Shown here: in pieces, positions 9,925 to 18,730 of the stretch
Layout: the number at the start of each line of letters is the position of its first letter
Position numbering within the stretch: position 1 is the stretch's first letter
Assembly: GCA_019279435.1 (NCBI GenBank)
Contig: JAAALK010000286.1
Span: forward strand, 23,207,931 to 23,271,930
DNA length: 64,000 bases
Direction of reading: 5' to 3'
Source: Zizania palustris
Lineage: Eukaryota > Streptophyta > Magnoliopsida > Poales > Poaceae
Made by a program: the position numbers and the translations under genes
The notes under the pieces: model-generated
Database searches by the model: none
Told to the model about the DNA's origin: nothing
The model's input: only the letters and a program-made list of their open reading frames with translations

Positions 9925-12900
9925 CTAGAAAGGATACACAACACCCAAATCCCCTCGTAAACGCTCAAAAGTAGATTGATCTAGGGGTTTGGTGAAAATG
10001 TCAGCCAACTGATGATGGGTATCAACATGAATAAGGTCAATGACACCTTTCTCATATTGATCCCGCAAGAAGTGAAAGCGCACATCAATATGTTTGGTTT
10101 TTGAATGAAGACACGGGTTTTTCCCTACACTAATAGCACTAGTGCTGTCGCAAAACAATGGAACCCTGGTAGGAAAGAACAACCCAAAGTCTCGTAGAGT
10201 AGAAATCATCCAAACCATCTGTGAGCAGCAGCTAGCAGCAGCTACATACTCAGCCTCTGTGGTCGAAAGAGCAACTCCAGATTGCTTTCGAGAAGACCAA
10301 GATACAAGGGAAGAACCAAGAAACTGGCAAGTACCAGAAGTCGACTTGCGATCCAACCGGCACCCACCAAAATCAGCGTCCGAAAAGCCAGATAAATCAA
10401 GTGATGATGATGCTGAATAATAAAGACCAAGATCAGGCGCATAGGTGAGATACCTGAAAATGCGCTTGACAGCCTGCCGGTGAGATGCGCGTGGTGAAGA
10501 CTGAAAACGCGCGCAAAGTCCCACGGCGAACTGTATGTCCGGTCTTGTTGCCGTCAAGTACAACAGCGAACCGATCATCCCTCGAAATTCTCTCTCATTG
10601 ACCTTGACACCGCTCTCGTCCTTGTCCAAACCCCCAGAAGTACCCATCGGGGTCATCTGCGGCTTCAATTCACCACCAAAGTCAAATTTCTTTAGCATGT
10701 CACGAGTATACTTACCTTGGTGGATGAAGGTGCCGTCCTTGGTCTGCTTGATCTGGAGCCCTAAAAAGTACTTAAGCTCACCCATGAGGCTCATCTCAAA
10801 CTCACTGTGCATCTGCTCAGAAAACTTGGACACAAGAGAATCAGTAGTACCGCCAAAGATAATATCGTCCACGTAAATCTGAGCAACTAAAAAATCTGAA
10901 GCATCTCTGAGCAAGAAAAGAGTTTTGTCCACAGAACCCATCACAAAGCCCTTCCCCAACAAAAATTGCTTTAACCGGTCATACCAAGCCCTGGGGGCTT
11001 GCTTCAACCCGTATAAAGCTTTATGCAACTTAAAAACATGTCGAGGAAACTTGGGGTTCTCAAAACCGGGGGGTTGCCTAACATATACCTCCTCCTCTAT
11101 GAACCCGTTCAGAAAAGCACTCTTAACGTCCATTTGAAAAAGCTTAAAACCCTTTGAAACGGCAAAAGCTAGAAGAATACGAATGGACTCAAGACGGGCC
11201 ACAGGAGCGAAGGTTTCTTCAAAGTCAATACCTTCCTTCTGGCAATAACCCTGGGCGACTAGTCGAGCCTTGTTGCGCACCACAACCCCATCTTCACCTT
11301 GTTTGTTCTTGAATACCCACTTGGTGCCTATGGGGTTGCATCCTGGTGGCGGCTCAACTAGTGTCCAAACCCGATTGCGGACAAAATTCTCAAGCTCTTC
11401 TTGCATGGCATTAATCCAATTAGAATCAGAGAGAGCATGAGAAATGTCTCTGGGCTCAAAAGATGCAACAAATGCAGATTCAGCAAACACAGCGAGAGAG
11501 GCAGAAGAACGCAAAGTCCTTTCAGTTAAATCACCAATGATGAGCTCTGAGGGGTGGTCACGCTGAACTGCTCGGGTTCCCTGGTGATCTGAAGTCACCT
11601 CACCGGAGTCAGCAGCTGGCACCTCTGGACTCGACTGACGGGGCTCGATCGAAGTGGAAGAAGTGATCAGAGGTCCGCCCTCATCATCAGTCGAAGTCAC
11701 AGAAGGTGTGGGCTCTGCGGGGAATGCAGAAGGCCCGCCCTCAACAGCAGCTGGAGTATCCTCATCTTCCTCGAAGATGGACTCTCCGAGCTCATCATCA
11801 CCAGAAAGCTCAAAAGAAGGAGTCAAAGAAGGCAAGGACTCATCAAATGAAACCTCACATGTCTCGACAAGCAGCTGGGATTCGAGGTTCCAAACACGGA
11901 AGCCTCGAGAATGCAATGCATAACCAAGAAAAACACCATCCCAGCAACGAGACTCAAATTTGTCCAAGTGCCCTCCCTTCTTGAGCACAAAGCACTTGCA
12001 GCCAAACGCTCGCAAGTGGCTCACCTTGGGCTGTCTGCCAAACCGCAACTCATATGATGTCTTACCAATGTAAGCTCTAAGAAAAATGCGATTGGCCAGA
12101 TAGCAAGCCGTGTTCATGGCTTCAGCCCAAAAACGCCTAGGAGTCCTGTGCTCATCGAGCATCGTCCTGGCCATCTCAACTAGCGTGCGGTTCTTTCGTT
12201 CCACAACGCCGTTCTGTGGGGGAGTGTAAGGAGAAGAAAACTGATGGTCCAGACCCTGATCACCACAGAAGCTGACGAACTGAGAGTTCTTGAACTCAGA
12301 GCCGTTGTCGGAGCGAATTGCTCGCATCCGACCATTGTTCTCATTCTTCAGCTTCAAAATCAGGTCATGGACAAATTGAAAAGTTTCATCCTTAGACTCC
12401 AAAAAGAAAACCCACGAGAAACGAGAAAAGTCGTCAACAATCACAAGTGCATACCACTTCCCACCGACTGAGCGTACCCGAGCTGGACCTACAGTGTCCA
12501 AATGCAAAAGCTCCCCTGGATACGAAGTCATCACCTGAGTCACAGGTGAATGAGAAGCGGCAACCATTTTCCCATGACGACAGGGATGACAAACTAGATC
12601 CTTCTCCATTTTAAGCTTGGGCAATCCTCGGATGAGGTCCATAGAGCTTAACCTGACTAGCAGATCAAAACTCAAATGACCTAACCTCCTATGCCACTTC
12701 CAGAGCTCAGAAGAAGATCCAGCAATCAAACAGCGAGAAGGGCCAAAAGAACTAGAGAAGTCAATTCGAAAAACTTTACCGAAGGGTAAAATCTGACAAA
12801 CCAAAGACCCTCTAGAATCAATCACAGAAGAATTTCCCTTCTTAAAATGCACTTCCAAACCATCCTCAAGAAGTTGCGACACAGAGATTAAATTAAAGTT

Positions 12901-13122
12901 CAGATTTTTAACCAAAGCAACATTCTTTAAAGAGAAATGGTCTGAGATGCTGATTGAGCCTATGCCACTTACTTTCCCTTGACCGCTGTTCCCGAATGTA
13001 ATGTACTCTTTGGAGCTCGGGGGAGTGAGACTGGAGAACCATCTGCGATGTCCCGTCATGTGGCGAGAGCATCCTGAGTCCATGATCCAAACATCCTCCA
13101 GTCCCCGGTCCTGCACAATCAA
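9925..13122 (-). CDS. pol: Copia Pol polyprotein: protease, integrase, RT, RNase H (family A)
   Basis: An intact 1065-residue frame. Aspartic protease: MDSG at 14-17. Integrase: HHCC zinc finger (H144, H149, C178, C181), then D209, D272 and E308 with DD35E spacing. An acidic, Ser/Pro-rich linker fills about 430-530. Reverse transcriptase: KWVFKNKQ near 600, MDVKSAFLNG near 664, YVDD at 750-753. RNase H: D915/D917, TEAEY 955-959, D992. All catalytic residues are present. There is no ATG at the given start: the first start-like codon is TTG, and the frame stays open upstream into the end of gag. Pol is therefore probably made as a Gag-Pol fusion. It lies in the -1 frame relative to gag and overlaps the gag stop, so a -1 frameshift or a lost base would be needed. 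It acts in cytoplasmic virus-like particles and, through integrase, in the nucleus. Confidence 0.94.
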   Translation of the reverse strand: MIVQDRGLEDVWIMDSGCSRHMTGHRRWFSSLTPPSSKEYITFGNSGQGKVSGIGSISISDHFSLKNVALVKNLNFNLISVSQLLEDGLEVHFKKGNSSVIDSRGSLVCQILPFGKVFRIDFSSSFGPSRCLIAGSSSELWKWHRRLGHLSFDLLVRLSSMDLIRGLPKLKMEKDLVCHPCRHGKMVAASHSPVTQVMTSYPGELLHLDTVGPARVRSVGGKWYALVIVDDFSRFSWVFFLESKDETFQFVHDLILKLKNENNGRMRAIRSDNGSEFKNSQFVSFCGDQGLDHQFSSPYTPPQNGVVERKNRTLVEMARTMLDEHRTPRRFWAEAMNTACYLANRIFLRAYIGKTSYELRFGRQPKVSHLRAFGCKCFVLKKGGHLDKFESRCWDGVFLGYALHSRGFRVWNLESQLLVETCEVSFDESLPSLTPSFELSGDDELGESIFEEDEDTPAAVEGGPSAFPAEPTPSVTSTDDEGGPLITSSTSIEPRQSSPEVPAADSGEVTSDHQGTRAVQRDHPSELIIGDLTERTLRSSASLAVFAESAFVASFEPRDISHALSDSNWINAMQEELENFVRNRVWTLVEPPPGCNPIGTKWVFKNKQGEDGVVVRNKARLVAQGYCQKEGIDFEETFAPVARLESIRILLAFAVSKGFKLFQMDVKSAFLNGFIEEEVYVRQPPGFENPKFPRHVFKLHKALYGLKQAPRAWYDRLKQFLLGKGFVMGSVDKTLFLLRDASDFLVAQIYVDDIIFGGTTDSLVSKFSEQMHSEFEMSLMGELKYFLGLQIKQTKDGTFIHQGKYTRDMLKKFDFGGELKPQMTPMGTSGGLDKDESGVKVNEREFRGMIGSLLYLTATRPDIQFAVGLCARFQSSPRASHRQAVKRIFRYLTYAPDLGLYYSASSSLDLSGFSDADFGGCRLDRKSTSGTCQFLGSSLVSWSSRKQSGVALSTTEAEYVAAASCCSQMVWMISTLRDFGLFFPTRVPLFCDSTSAISVGKNPCLHSKTKHIDVRFHFLRDQYEKGVIDLIHVDTHHQLADIFTKPLDQSTFERLRGDLGVVYPF

Positions 13123-15875
13123 TGTCTGTAAGTGGGAGCAAATGGTCCGGCACCAGGTTTAGCAAAAGAGCTAAACCAGTGTCGAGCCATCTGCTCAAAA
13201 GATGGAAAGCGAAAACCATCAAAAGAGTTTGGACCAAAACGCGGCTCAAAGCGCGGTCCACGGTTCTTCCTAACCCTACGGCCACGAGGTCCAGAACCGT
13301 AGCCAACTCGGTCTGGAACTCTGCCGGAACGAACACCACCTACTGGAGCACGGGTAGGAAAACCGTCTCCTCTACCACCACCTACACGACGCGGCCTGGC
13401 CTCTAGCCTCTCCCCGCGCCGAGGAACACACAGTCTACCACCCTGCTGGTAGAACTGCACCTGATCACTACGAGCCCTCTCTGCTCTCTCAACCCGCTTC
13501 CTCCTGAAGCAAAACTCCGCAAGATGCCCGTCTCTCTGACAAAACTCACAATGATAGGTAGGCTTCTTGGGATGTGGTTGAGGCTTGGGATTCTTGGGCT
13601 TGGTAGTGTTTGGTGTGGTCTTCTTGGGCTGAGAGGGTCCAGGAAGAGAGTCTAGAGAAGAGTGGAGGTGTTTGGGCTTAGGAACCCAGATAGGCTTCTT
13701 GGGTGGAGCTTTGGGTAGTTCATGGATCACTCCATCCTTGGGCTGACAAGCCTGGGAGGTCTCGGTGGAGTGAGTCTTGGGATACCTCTGCTCTGGAGTC
13801 ATTTTACTCCACTCCACTGCCCGGCTGAGGGCACTCTCAAAGTCAGCCTTGGTGTAGGTGTAACCTACTCCAAACCCATCCTTCCTCTTGAACTGCTGGA
13901 TCATCATACCAAGCTGTGGCTCTCTGGCACTGATCCAACTCAGGATAGAACGGAGGTAAAAGTTCTCATTCTGAGAATCTGCTAGCTCCTCTCTCAAGGA
14001 AGCTAGAACCTCCACCTGAGACAAGCAGGTCTCACACTCACTCTCTACTTGGACAGACTTTCCGGCTTTTAGCTTAATCAACTCCATTCTAAGAGACAGA
14101 CAGTTCTCACAAACAGTGGGTGGAACTGACAGTGTCTCAAGCTCTAGCCTAGTCTGGGCAAGCTCAGCTCTCAACCTCTCCAAATCACCCGAATGCTCAT
14201 TGCCCTTGGATTTCAGCTCAGCTAAGGCAGCTAGATGAGATGGGCAATCAACACAGGGTGCGATGACAGTGGCTTGAGCATCTTTCAGCTCCAGCTGAGC
14301 ACTTTCAAGCTCAGTGGCCAAAGCGTCCCTCTCATCAACCCTTTCTGTGTACCTGGACTTTAAAGTCGACAGGTCACACAGAAGCACCTCACACTTTGGG
14401 CACTCACTGCTATCACCCAAGCAAGGGGAAGAGGATAGACTCTCAATCCTACCGTTGGCCACGGCAAGCTCACTCTCTAACTCGTCTATCCTTTTCTTAG
14501 CCCCCCTAAGCAGTTTCTCCCGATATTTTAACTCCTGACGATTGCTCTCAAGTAAATCGACAATTTCGCGCTCATAAGATGATACCTTGCTATCGTCGTC
14601 GTCGGAGTCGTCGGAGGAGCTCTTTTCTTCTCTATCCCCAAGAGCCATGGAGCAGAAGCTCTTGCGGGATCTTCGGCGCTGGTGTGTGCGGCTCTTCGGC
14701 TTGTCTCCGAAAGCCATGAAGCAGAGGCCCGCCGGATCATCCTTGTCCTTCCCCTTCTTGATGGTAATCTCCTCATCACTTGAGCTCGATGAAGAGGAAG
14801 AAGACGTGGATCTCTTGGAGTAGCTCTTCTCCATCTCGGCGAAGAAGGCCTTGTCGCGCTTCTTGTTCTCTCGCCGGTAGTCCTTCAGGGCCTTCTTAAA
14901 GAACCGGGTCTTCGGCTTGCCCTTGGTGAAGGAGGGGCTCTCATGCTTGCCGGAGTCGTGGAAGCTGCTACCGGTGCCCTTCTTGTATCCATTGCGCTTG
15001 GGGCAGTCGGCGATGAAGTGTCCTGGATCACCACATTCAAAGCATCCGGATTTTGTGCCGTGTCTTTTGAACATTCTTTTATCATAGACACGACGCACCC
15101 GGTTGTTAAAGAGACACAAATCATCATCTCCCAACAACTCAAGCTGGTCCTCAGTGATAGACATCAAGGAGAACCCAGCACAACTCACAGCAGAGGGATC
15201 AACAGAAGGTGTAGCAAGGGCCAGGGATTTTGATCCAGAGCCAGTGAGATTTGATCTCAACTGGATATCTACCTCAGTGGCCTTCAGCTTGCTAAATAAC
15301 TCAGAAATGGTCAAGGTATCGTAAGAAGTGCTCTCAACTATAGATGATACCTTGATCTCCCAGATCTTTGGGTCCAAGGTATGAAGAACCTTGAGCGCCT
15401 GCTCATGATCTGAGACTAACTGAGCACCCTCAGCCTTGTTGTCCCGAAGCTTGTTAATGATCGACTGAAAGCGACCAAACAAGGCTTCAACAGATTCACC
15501 CGGCTTCTGTGTGAAGTTCTCATATTCACGCCGGTAGGTCTGATAGAGCCGAGCCTTGACCTGGGCTGTTCCCTCATGGTGTGCCTTGAGGGTAGCCCAG
15601 ATCTCTCTCGCAGTGGAGAGATGACTCACACGCTCAAACTCAGTGGGACCTAATCCAGAAAACAAAATATTCACAGCCTTACTGTTGCTCAGATGCTGAG
15701 CAATGATACCAGCAGTACCGTGCTCAGCGACTGGCAGAATGACAAACGTGCTGTGAACGCAAATGTCCCATATGTCCGAACCCTGGCTCATGAGATAGGC
15801 TCGCATGCGAGTCTTCCAATAATTGTAGCCATAGGCTTCCAAGGACGGGACCTTGCCTGGAGACGTCATAGTCAC
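13119..15875 (-). CDS. gag: Sirevirus Gag with two zinc knuckles and CxxC coiled coil (family A)
   Basis: A 918-residue structural protein that should form the particle and package RNA. Residues 10-200 are the copia capsid-like domain (YWKTRMRAYL near 19, EIWATLK near 91). The first CCHC knuckle is C278-C281-H286-C291 and a second is C776-C779-H784-C789. Between them lie Ser/Asp/Lys-rich stretches and a long predicted coiled coil (about 430-645) carrying four CxxC pairs at 492, 541, 589 and 614, each followed by hydrophobic heptads. The C-terminus is Arg/Gly-rich and basic. The ATG at 15873-15875 lies 45 bp after the PBS and is the first in-frame start. The protein ends at a TGA overlapping the start of the open pol frame. 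The size is large for a copia Gag but usual for Sireviruses. Confidence 0.92.
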   Translation of the reverse strand: MTMTSPGKVPSLEAYGYNYWKTRMRAYLMSQGSDIWDICVHSTFVILPVAEHGTAGIIAQHLSNSKAVNILFSGLGPTEFERVSHLSTAREIWATLKAHHEGTAQVKARLYQTYRREYENFTQKPGESVEALFGRFQSIINKLRDNKAEGAQLVSDHEQALKVLHTLDPKIWEIKVSSIVESTSYDTLTISELFSKLKATEVDIQLRSNLTGSGSKSLALATPSVDPSAVSCAGFSLMSITEDQLELLGDDDLCLFNNRVRRVYDKRMFKRHGTKSGCFECGDPGHFIADCPKRNGYKKGTGSSFHDSGKHESPSFTKGKPKTRFFKKALKDYRRENKKRDKAFFAEMEKSYSKRSTSSSSSSSSSDEEITIKKGKDKDDPAGLCFMAFGDKPKSRTHQRRRSRKSFCSMALGDREEKSSSDDSDDDDSKVSSYEREIVDLLESNRQELKYREKLLRGAKKRIDELESELAVANGRIESLSSSPCLGDSSECPKCEVLLCDLSTLKSRYTERVDERDALATELESAQLELKDAQATVIAPCVDCPSHLAALAELKSKGNEHSGDLERLRAELAQTRLELETLSVPPTVCENCLSLRMELIKLKAGKSVQVESECETCLSQVEVLASLREELADSQNENFYLRSILSWISAREPQLGMMIQQFKRKDGFGVGYTYTKADFESALSRAVEWSKMTPEQRYPKTHSTETSQACQPKDGVIHELPKAPPKKPIWVPKPKHLHSSLDSLPGPSQPKKTTPNTTKPKNPKPQPHPKKPTYHCEFCQRDGHLAEFCFRRKRVERAERARSDQVQFYQQGGRLCVPRRGERLEARPRRVGGGRGDGFPTRAPVGGVRSGRVPDRVGYGSGPRGRRVRKNRGPRFEPRFGPNSFDGFRFPSFEQMARHWFSSFAKPGAGPFAPTYRH

Positions 15876-15920
15876 TACTGGGGTTTAGAACCGGTTAAGG
15901 TATGGAAAAACCCTAACCTC

Positions 15921-15932
15921 GCTCTGATACCA
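15921..15932 (-). other. Primer binding site, initiator tRNA-Met type
   Basis: On the minus strand TGGTATCAGAGC lies two bases inside the 5' LTR. This is complementary to the 3' end of plant initiator methionine tRNA, the usual copia primer. Confidence 0.92.
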
Positions 15933-15934
15933 CT

Positions 15935-17959
15935 TGTAGGACCGAAAGTAGCGACCAGAGGGGGGGTGAATGGGCGCCTTAAAAATTCTTTCGAATCAAT
16001 GGCCTGTTCCCAATACCCTACGCACCTCAAAAATACTACGCAGCAGAAAATAAACAGAAGGCCTAAGTCTAAGGGTTTCTAACCTAGAAGCAACTGATGA
16101 TAAGCAGAGATCTATTAAAGTAGTACAACTAGGCAGATGAACAATTTGTAACAGGCCTAAACTTCTCAATAAAATGATCTAAGTATGTATAAAATGAAAA
16201 GAGAAGTTACTGTCCAAATTTGTCTCCTGTTCGGAACTTGGCGAAGCCTGCTTCGCTGGTCGAAGCCTGCTTCGGAGGTTGGTGACGAAGCCTGCTTCGG
16301 AGGTCAGTTGTGAAGCTTGTCCGAGATGCCGAAGGTGTCTTGGTCTAGCCTAGTTCGAAGTGGCAATAAGCGAAGTATGCTTCGAAGCGAAGTATGACAA
16401 TGCCGAAGCCTGGTTCGAAGTGTGTACTTCGAAGACAGGACTTCGAACACAGCTTCGAACCAAGAGCTTCGGAGCAAAGTGACAAAGTCGGAGCCTGCTT
16501 CGAAGTGAGAACTTCGAAGACAAAACTTCGAACACACTTTGAGCCGAGAGCTTCGAAGCACAACCTTCGAACAGAAAGCTTCAAACACAACACACAAACA
16601 GACAACCTTCGAACAAAGAAGCGAAGCCTGCCACGTGACAGAAAAACAAGTCTGAAGCCAATGCTCTACCTTCGAAAGGAGCAAGCTCCGAAAAGAGAGG
16701 CGAAGGGTGACACGCTACACAAAAGACAGTGCGATGCCTAACTGAGCAACAGGCTTCGAACCCAACTTCGAAACTTGTCGAAGAATGAGCTTCGAACAGA
16801 TAGGGCCGAAGACCCTTCGCACTAATATTCGAAGTATGTAATGCTGTCGATCAGAAAACTGCTTCGAAACTTAGCAACACAGAACACAAAACAAAGTTCG
16901 AAGATAGGAGCGAAGCCTTCGAGTGTGGTTTAGATCGAAGCCTGCCTCACGGAACTGAGGAGCTTCGAACAGAGAAGGATGACTTCGCAGAAAACAGTCA
17001 AAAAGCAGTTTACTTCAATCTGCCTCGATCAAAAAGGCAGAACAGTAGAAGGTAAAAAGCTGGCAGCAAGTACTGTAGCTACAGTAGTAGTACTACTTGC
17101 AATAGCAAGAACTAGTACTACTTCTCACGAAGAACACACGCAAGAGATGGACATTCTCAGGAATAAAAACAGCACTGCTCACCCAATCGAAGCTTCTTGA
17201 ATCAGTGGAATAAATGCACAAGCTTCAGCAAAGACAGGGAAATCAATCTCACAGAAGTAAAATAAATGCACATCAACCAGGGAAGAACAAGTGCCTGGCG
17301 GCGGCGCACACAGGAGAGAGAGAGGAACCGTGAGAGACAAAATGACCCAATGAATGATGCAAAAGTGATTTCTAGAAGGGTAGTCCAAACCCTAGGGATT
17401 GGGGTGCTATTTATAGGCAGCCCAACACTAGGAATATTCTACCAGCCCCTTAGGGTTTTTACAGACTCAAAAGATACAGAAAAAGACTCTACTGCCCTTA
17501 GGTATTTTTACAGACACAACTGACTGACTGTGGGCCTAGAGTAACGGATGACATATCCGGAAGCTACTCTTCTGGACAGTCGGATACAGAATCAACGGTT
17601 GTCAGTTTTACGCTGAAACTGACAAAGCCTCCACCAGCTTTGCACCAGGTACCCGGATTGGGCCGGCCCGACTCCGCAGCTCTCTCAGCCCGGCAATCGC
17701 TCACCGCCCGTGTACCTGAGTCAGTCCTGGTCAACAGCCCAGTGGGTCTTCTACTGCTTCTGGCCCATGCACCCGGATTGGGCCAGCCCGACTTCGCAGC
17801 CTCCTCTGCCCGACAGTCGCTCGCTGCCCGTGTACCTGAGTCACACGCGGCCCATGAAACAGCAGATCTCTTCTCTTCTTCAGTCCTCGTTGACTATCGT
17901 TGACAATGACTCATCACTTCTGGAGCCATGAGGCCCACGCTATTCAGCATGGCTCCTCA
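15935..17959 (-). repeat. 5' LTR of complete family A element
   Basis: 2025 bp, TGTAGGACCG to GGCTCCTCA in plus coordinates. TATA is reversed at 17408-17415. It contains the same U3 duplication (17640-17860), terminal 9-bp inverted repeat and TTCGAAG word array (about 16230-16990) as the 3' copy. Near-identity to 6550-8599 indicates a young insertion. Confidence 0.95.
17408..17415 (-). promoter_or_regulatory. TATA box of family A 5' LTR
   Basis: TATAAATA on the minus strand inside the 5' LTR, in the same context as in the 3' LTR and the truncated copy. Transcription from here would cross the TTCGAAG-rich R/U5 segment, then the PBS and gag. Confidence 0.6.
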
Positions 17960-18730
17960 TCTACCTGATAAGCACTCTACCTTATCATGGATGGCGTCAA
18001 TGGACACATCGGCCAAAGCAACCTGGGCCAAACTGTCAACTGGTACAACTTCTACGTCATCGCCATCCCACTAGATCAAACACTGGTGCAAGGCACATGG
18101 AATACATCAATTTGCGTGAATCCAATCATGCCCAAGTCATACACTATAGTTACCTTGCACATCGACAATGAAGAACGTCATCGACAACGTCTTGTTGCCT
18201 ACCGGAAGCTCCAAAGAAAGTACTCCCTTGGCCTTGGAGCTCTCACCGTTGAAGTCGTTCAGCATTAAGTTGGTCTTCATTAAGTCGTCATCATCTTTGT
18301 CGAGCTTCTTCAATAAATAGTACGACATCAGGTTGATGGTGGCGCTTCCGTCTACAATCATCCTAGAGATCAACTTTCTATCGATTTGTCCCCAAACGTA
18401 CAGGGGCTTCAAGTGACGAGCTGACTCCTCGGGCTTCTCGAAAACAACTTCACATGGGCTGAGGTTTAGTTGAGCGACCTCAGCCTCATCTCCTGGCAGA
18501 CCAAACTCAGCGGGGAGCATCACCACATTCACATCCATCGGCTGAGCGGGTGGCCCCTCCGAGACGGGTGTGTAGTTGTCGTCCATCATGGCATCTTCGT
18601 CATCGCTTGGAGTAAGAACTAGGTTGTTTGTGGCAACCGGCTTGGGCTTCCATACCTTCCTAGGTACTAGTCGGGGATGAATCTCCTCGAAAATTGCTTC
18701 CCACTTGTCCTCAACCTTCTTCTCCCTCAT
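17960..18730 (-). pseudogene. Gypsy 2 protease region
   Basis: The open stretch 18137-18730 (197 residues) ends in a retropepsin-like segment: DRKLISRMIVDGSATINLMS, with D127-G-S as the active-site triplet in place of the usual DS/TG, then LMLNDFNGESS and the flap/core that follows. The remaining 170 bp continue the protease tail and match gypsy 3 at 63800-64000. The frame is broken at 18137, and the part downstream is displaced to 6370-6549 by the family-A insertion. Ty3/gypsy protease identity is inferred from position and the DGS motif. Confidence 0.78.

Larger units (their letters stand above)
6550..17959 (-). mobile_element. Complete Sirevirus (Ty1/copia) family A element
   Basis: An 11.4-kb element on the minus strand: 5' LTR 15935-17959, PBS 15921-15932, gag 13119-15875, pol 9925-13122, 3' UTR, PPT 8600-8610 and 3' LTR 6550-8599. 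A perfect TSD, TCTAC, flanks it at 6545-6549 and 17960-17964, inside gypsy 2 sequence. The two LTRs look identical by eye apart from one extra 25-bp repeat unit in the 3' LTR, and both large ORFs are open, so this is a recent and possibly active insertion. The multiple PPTs, two-knuckle Gag and long LTRs place it in Sirevirus (Maximus/SIRE lineage). Confidence 0.96.
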
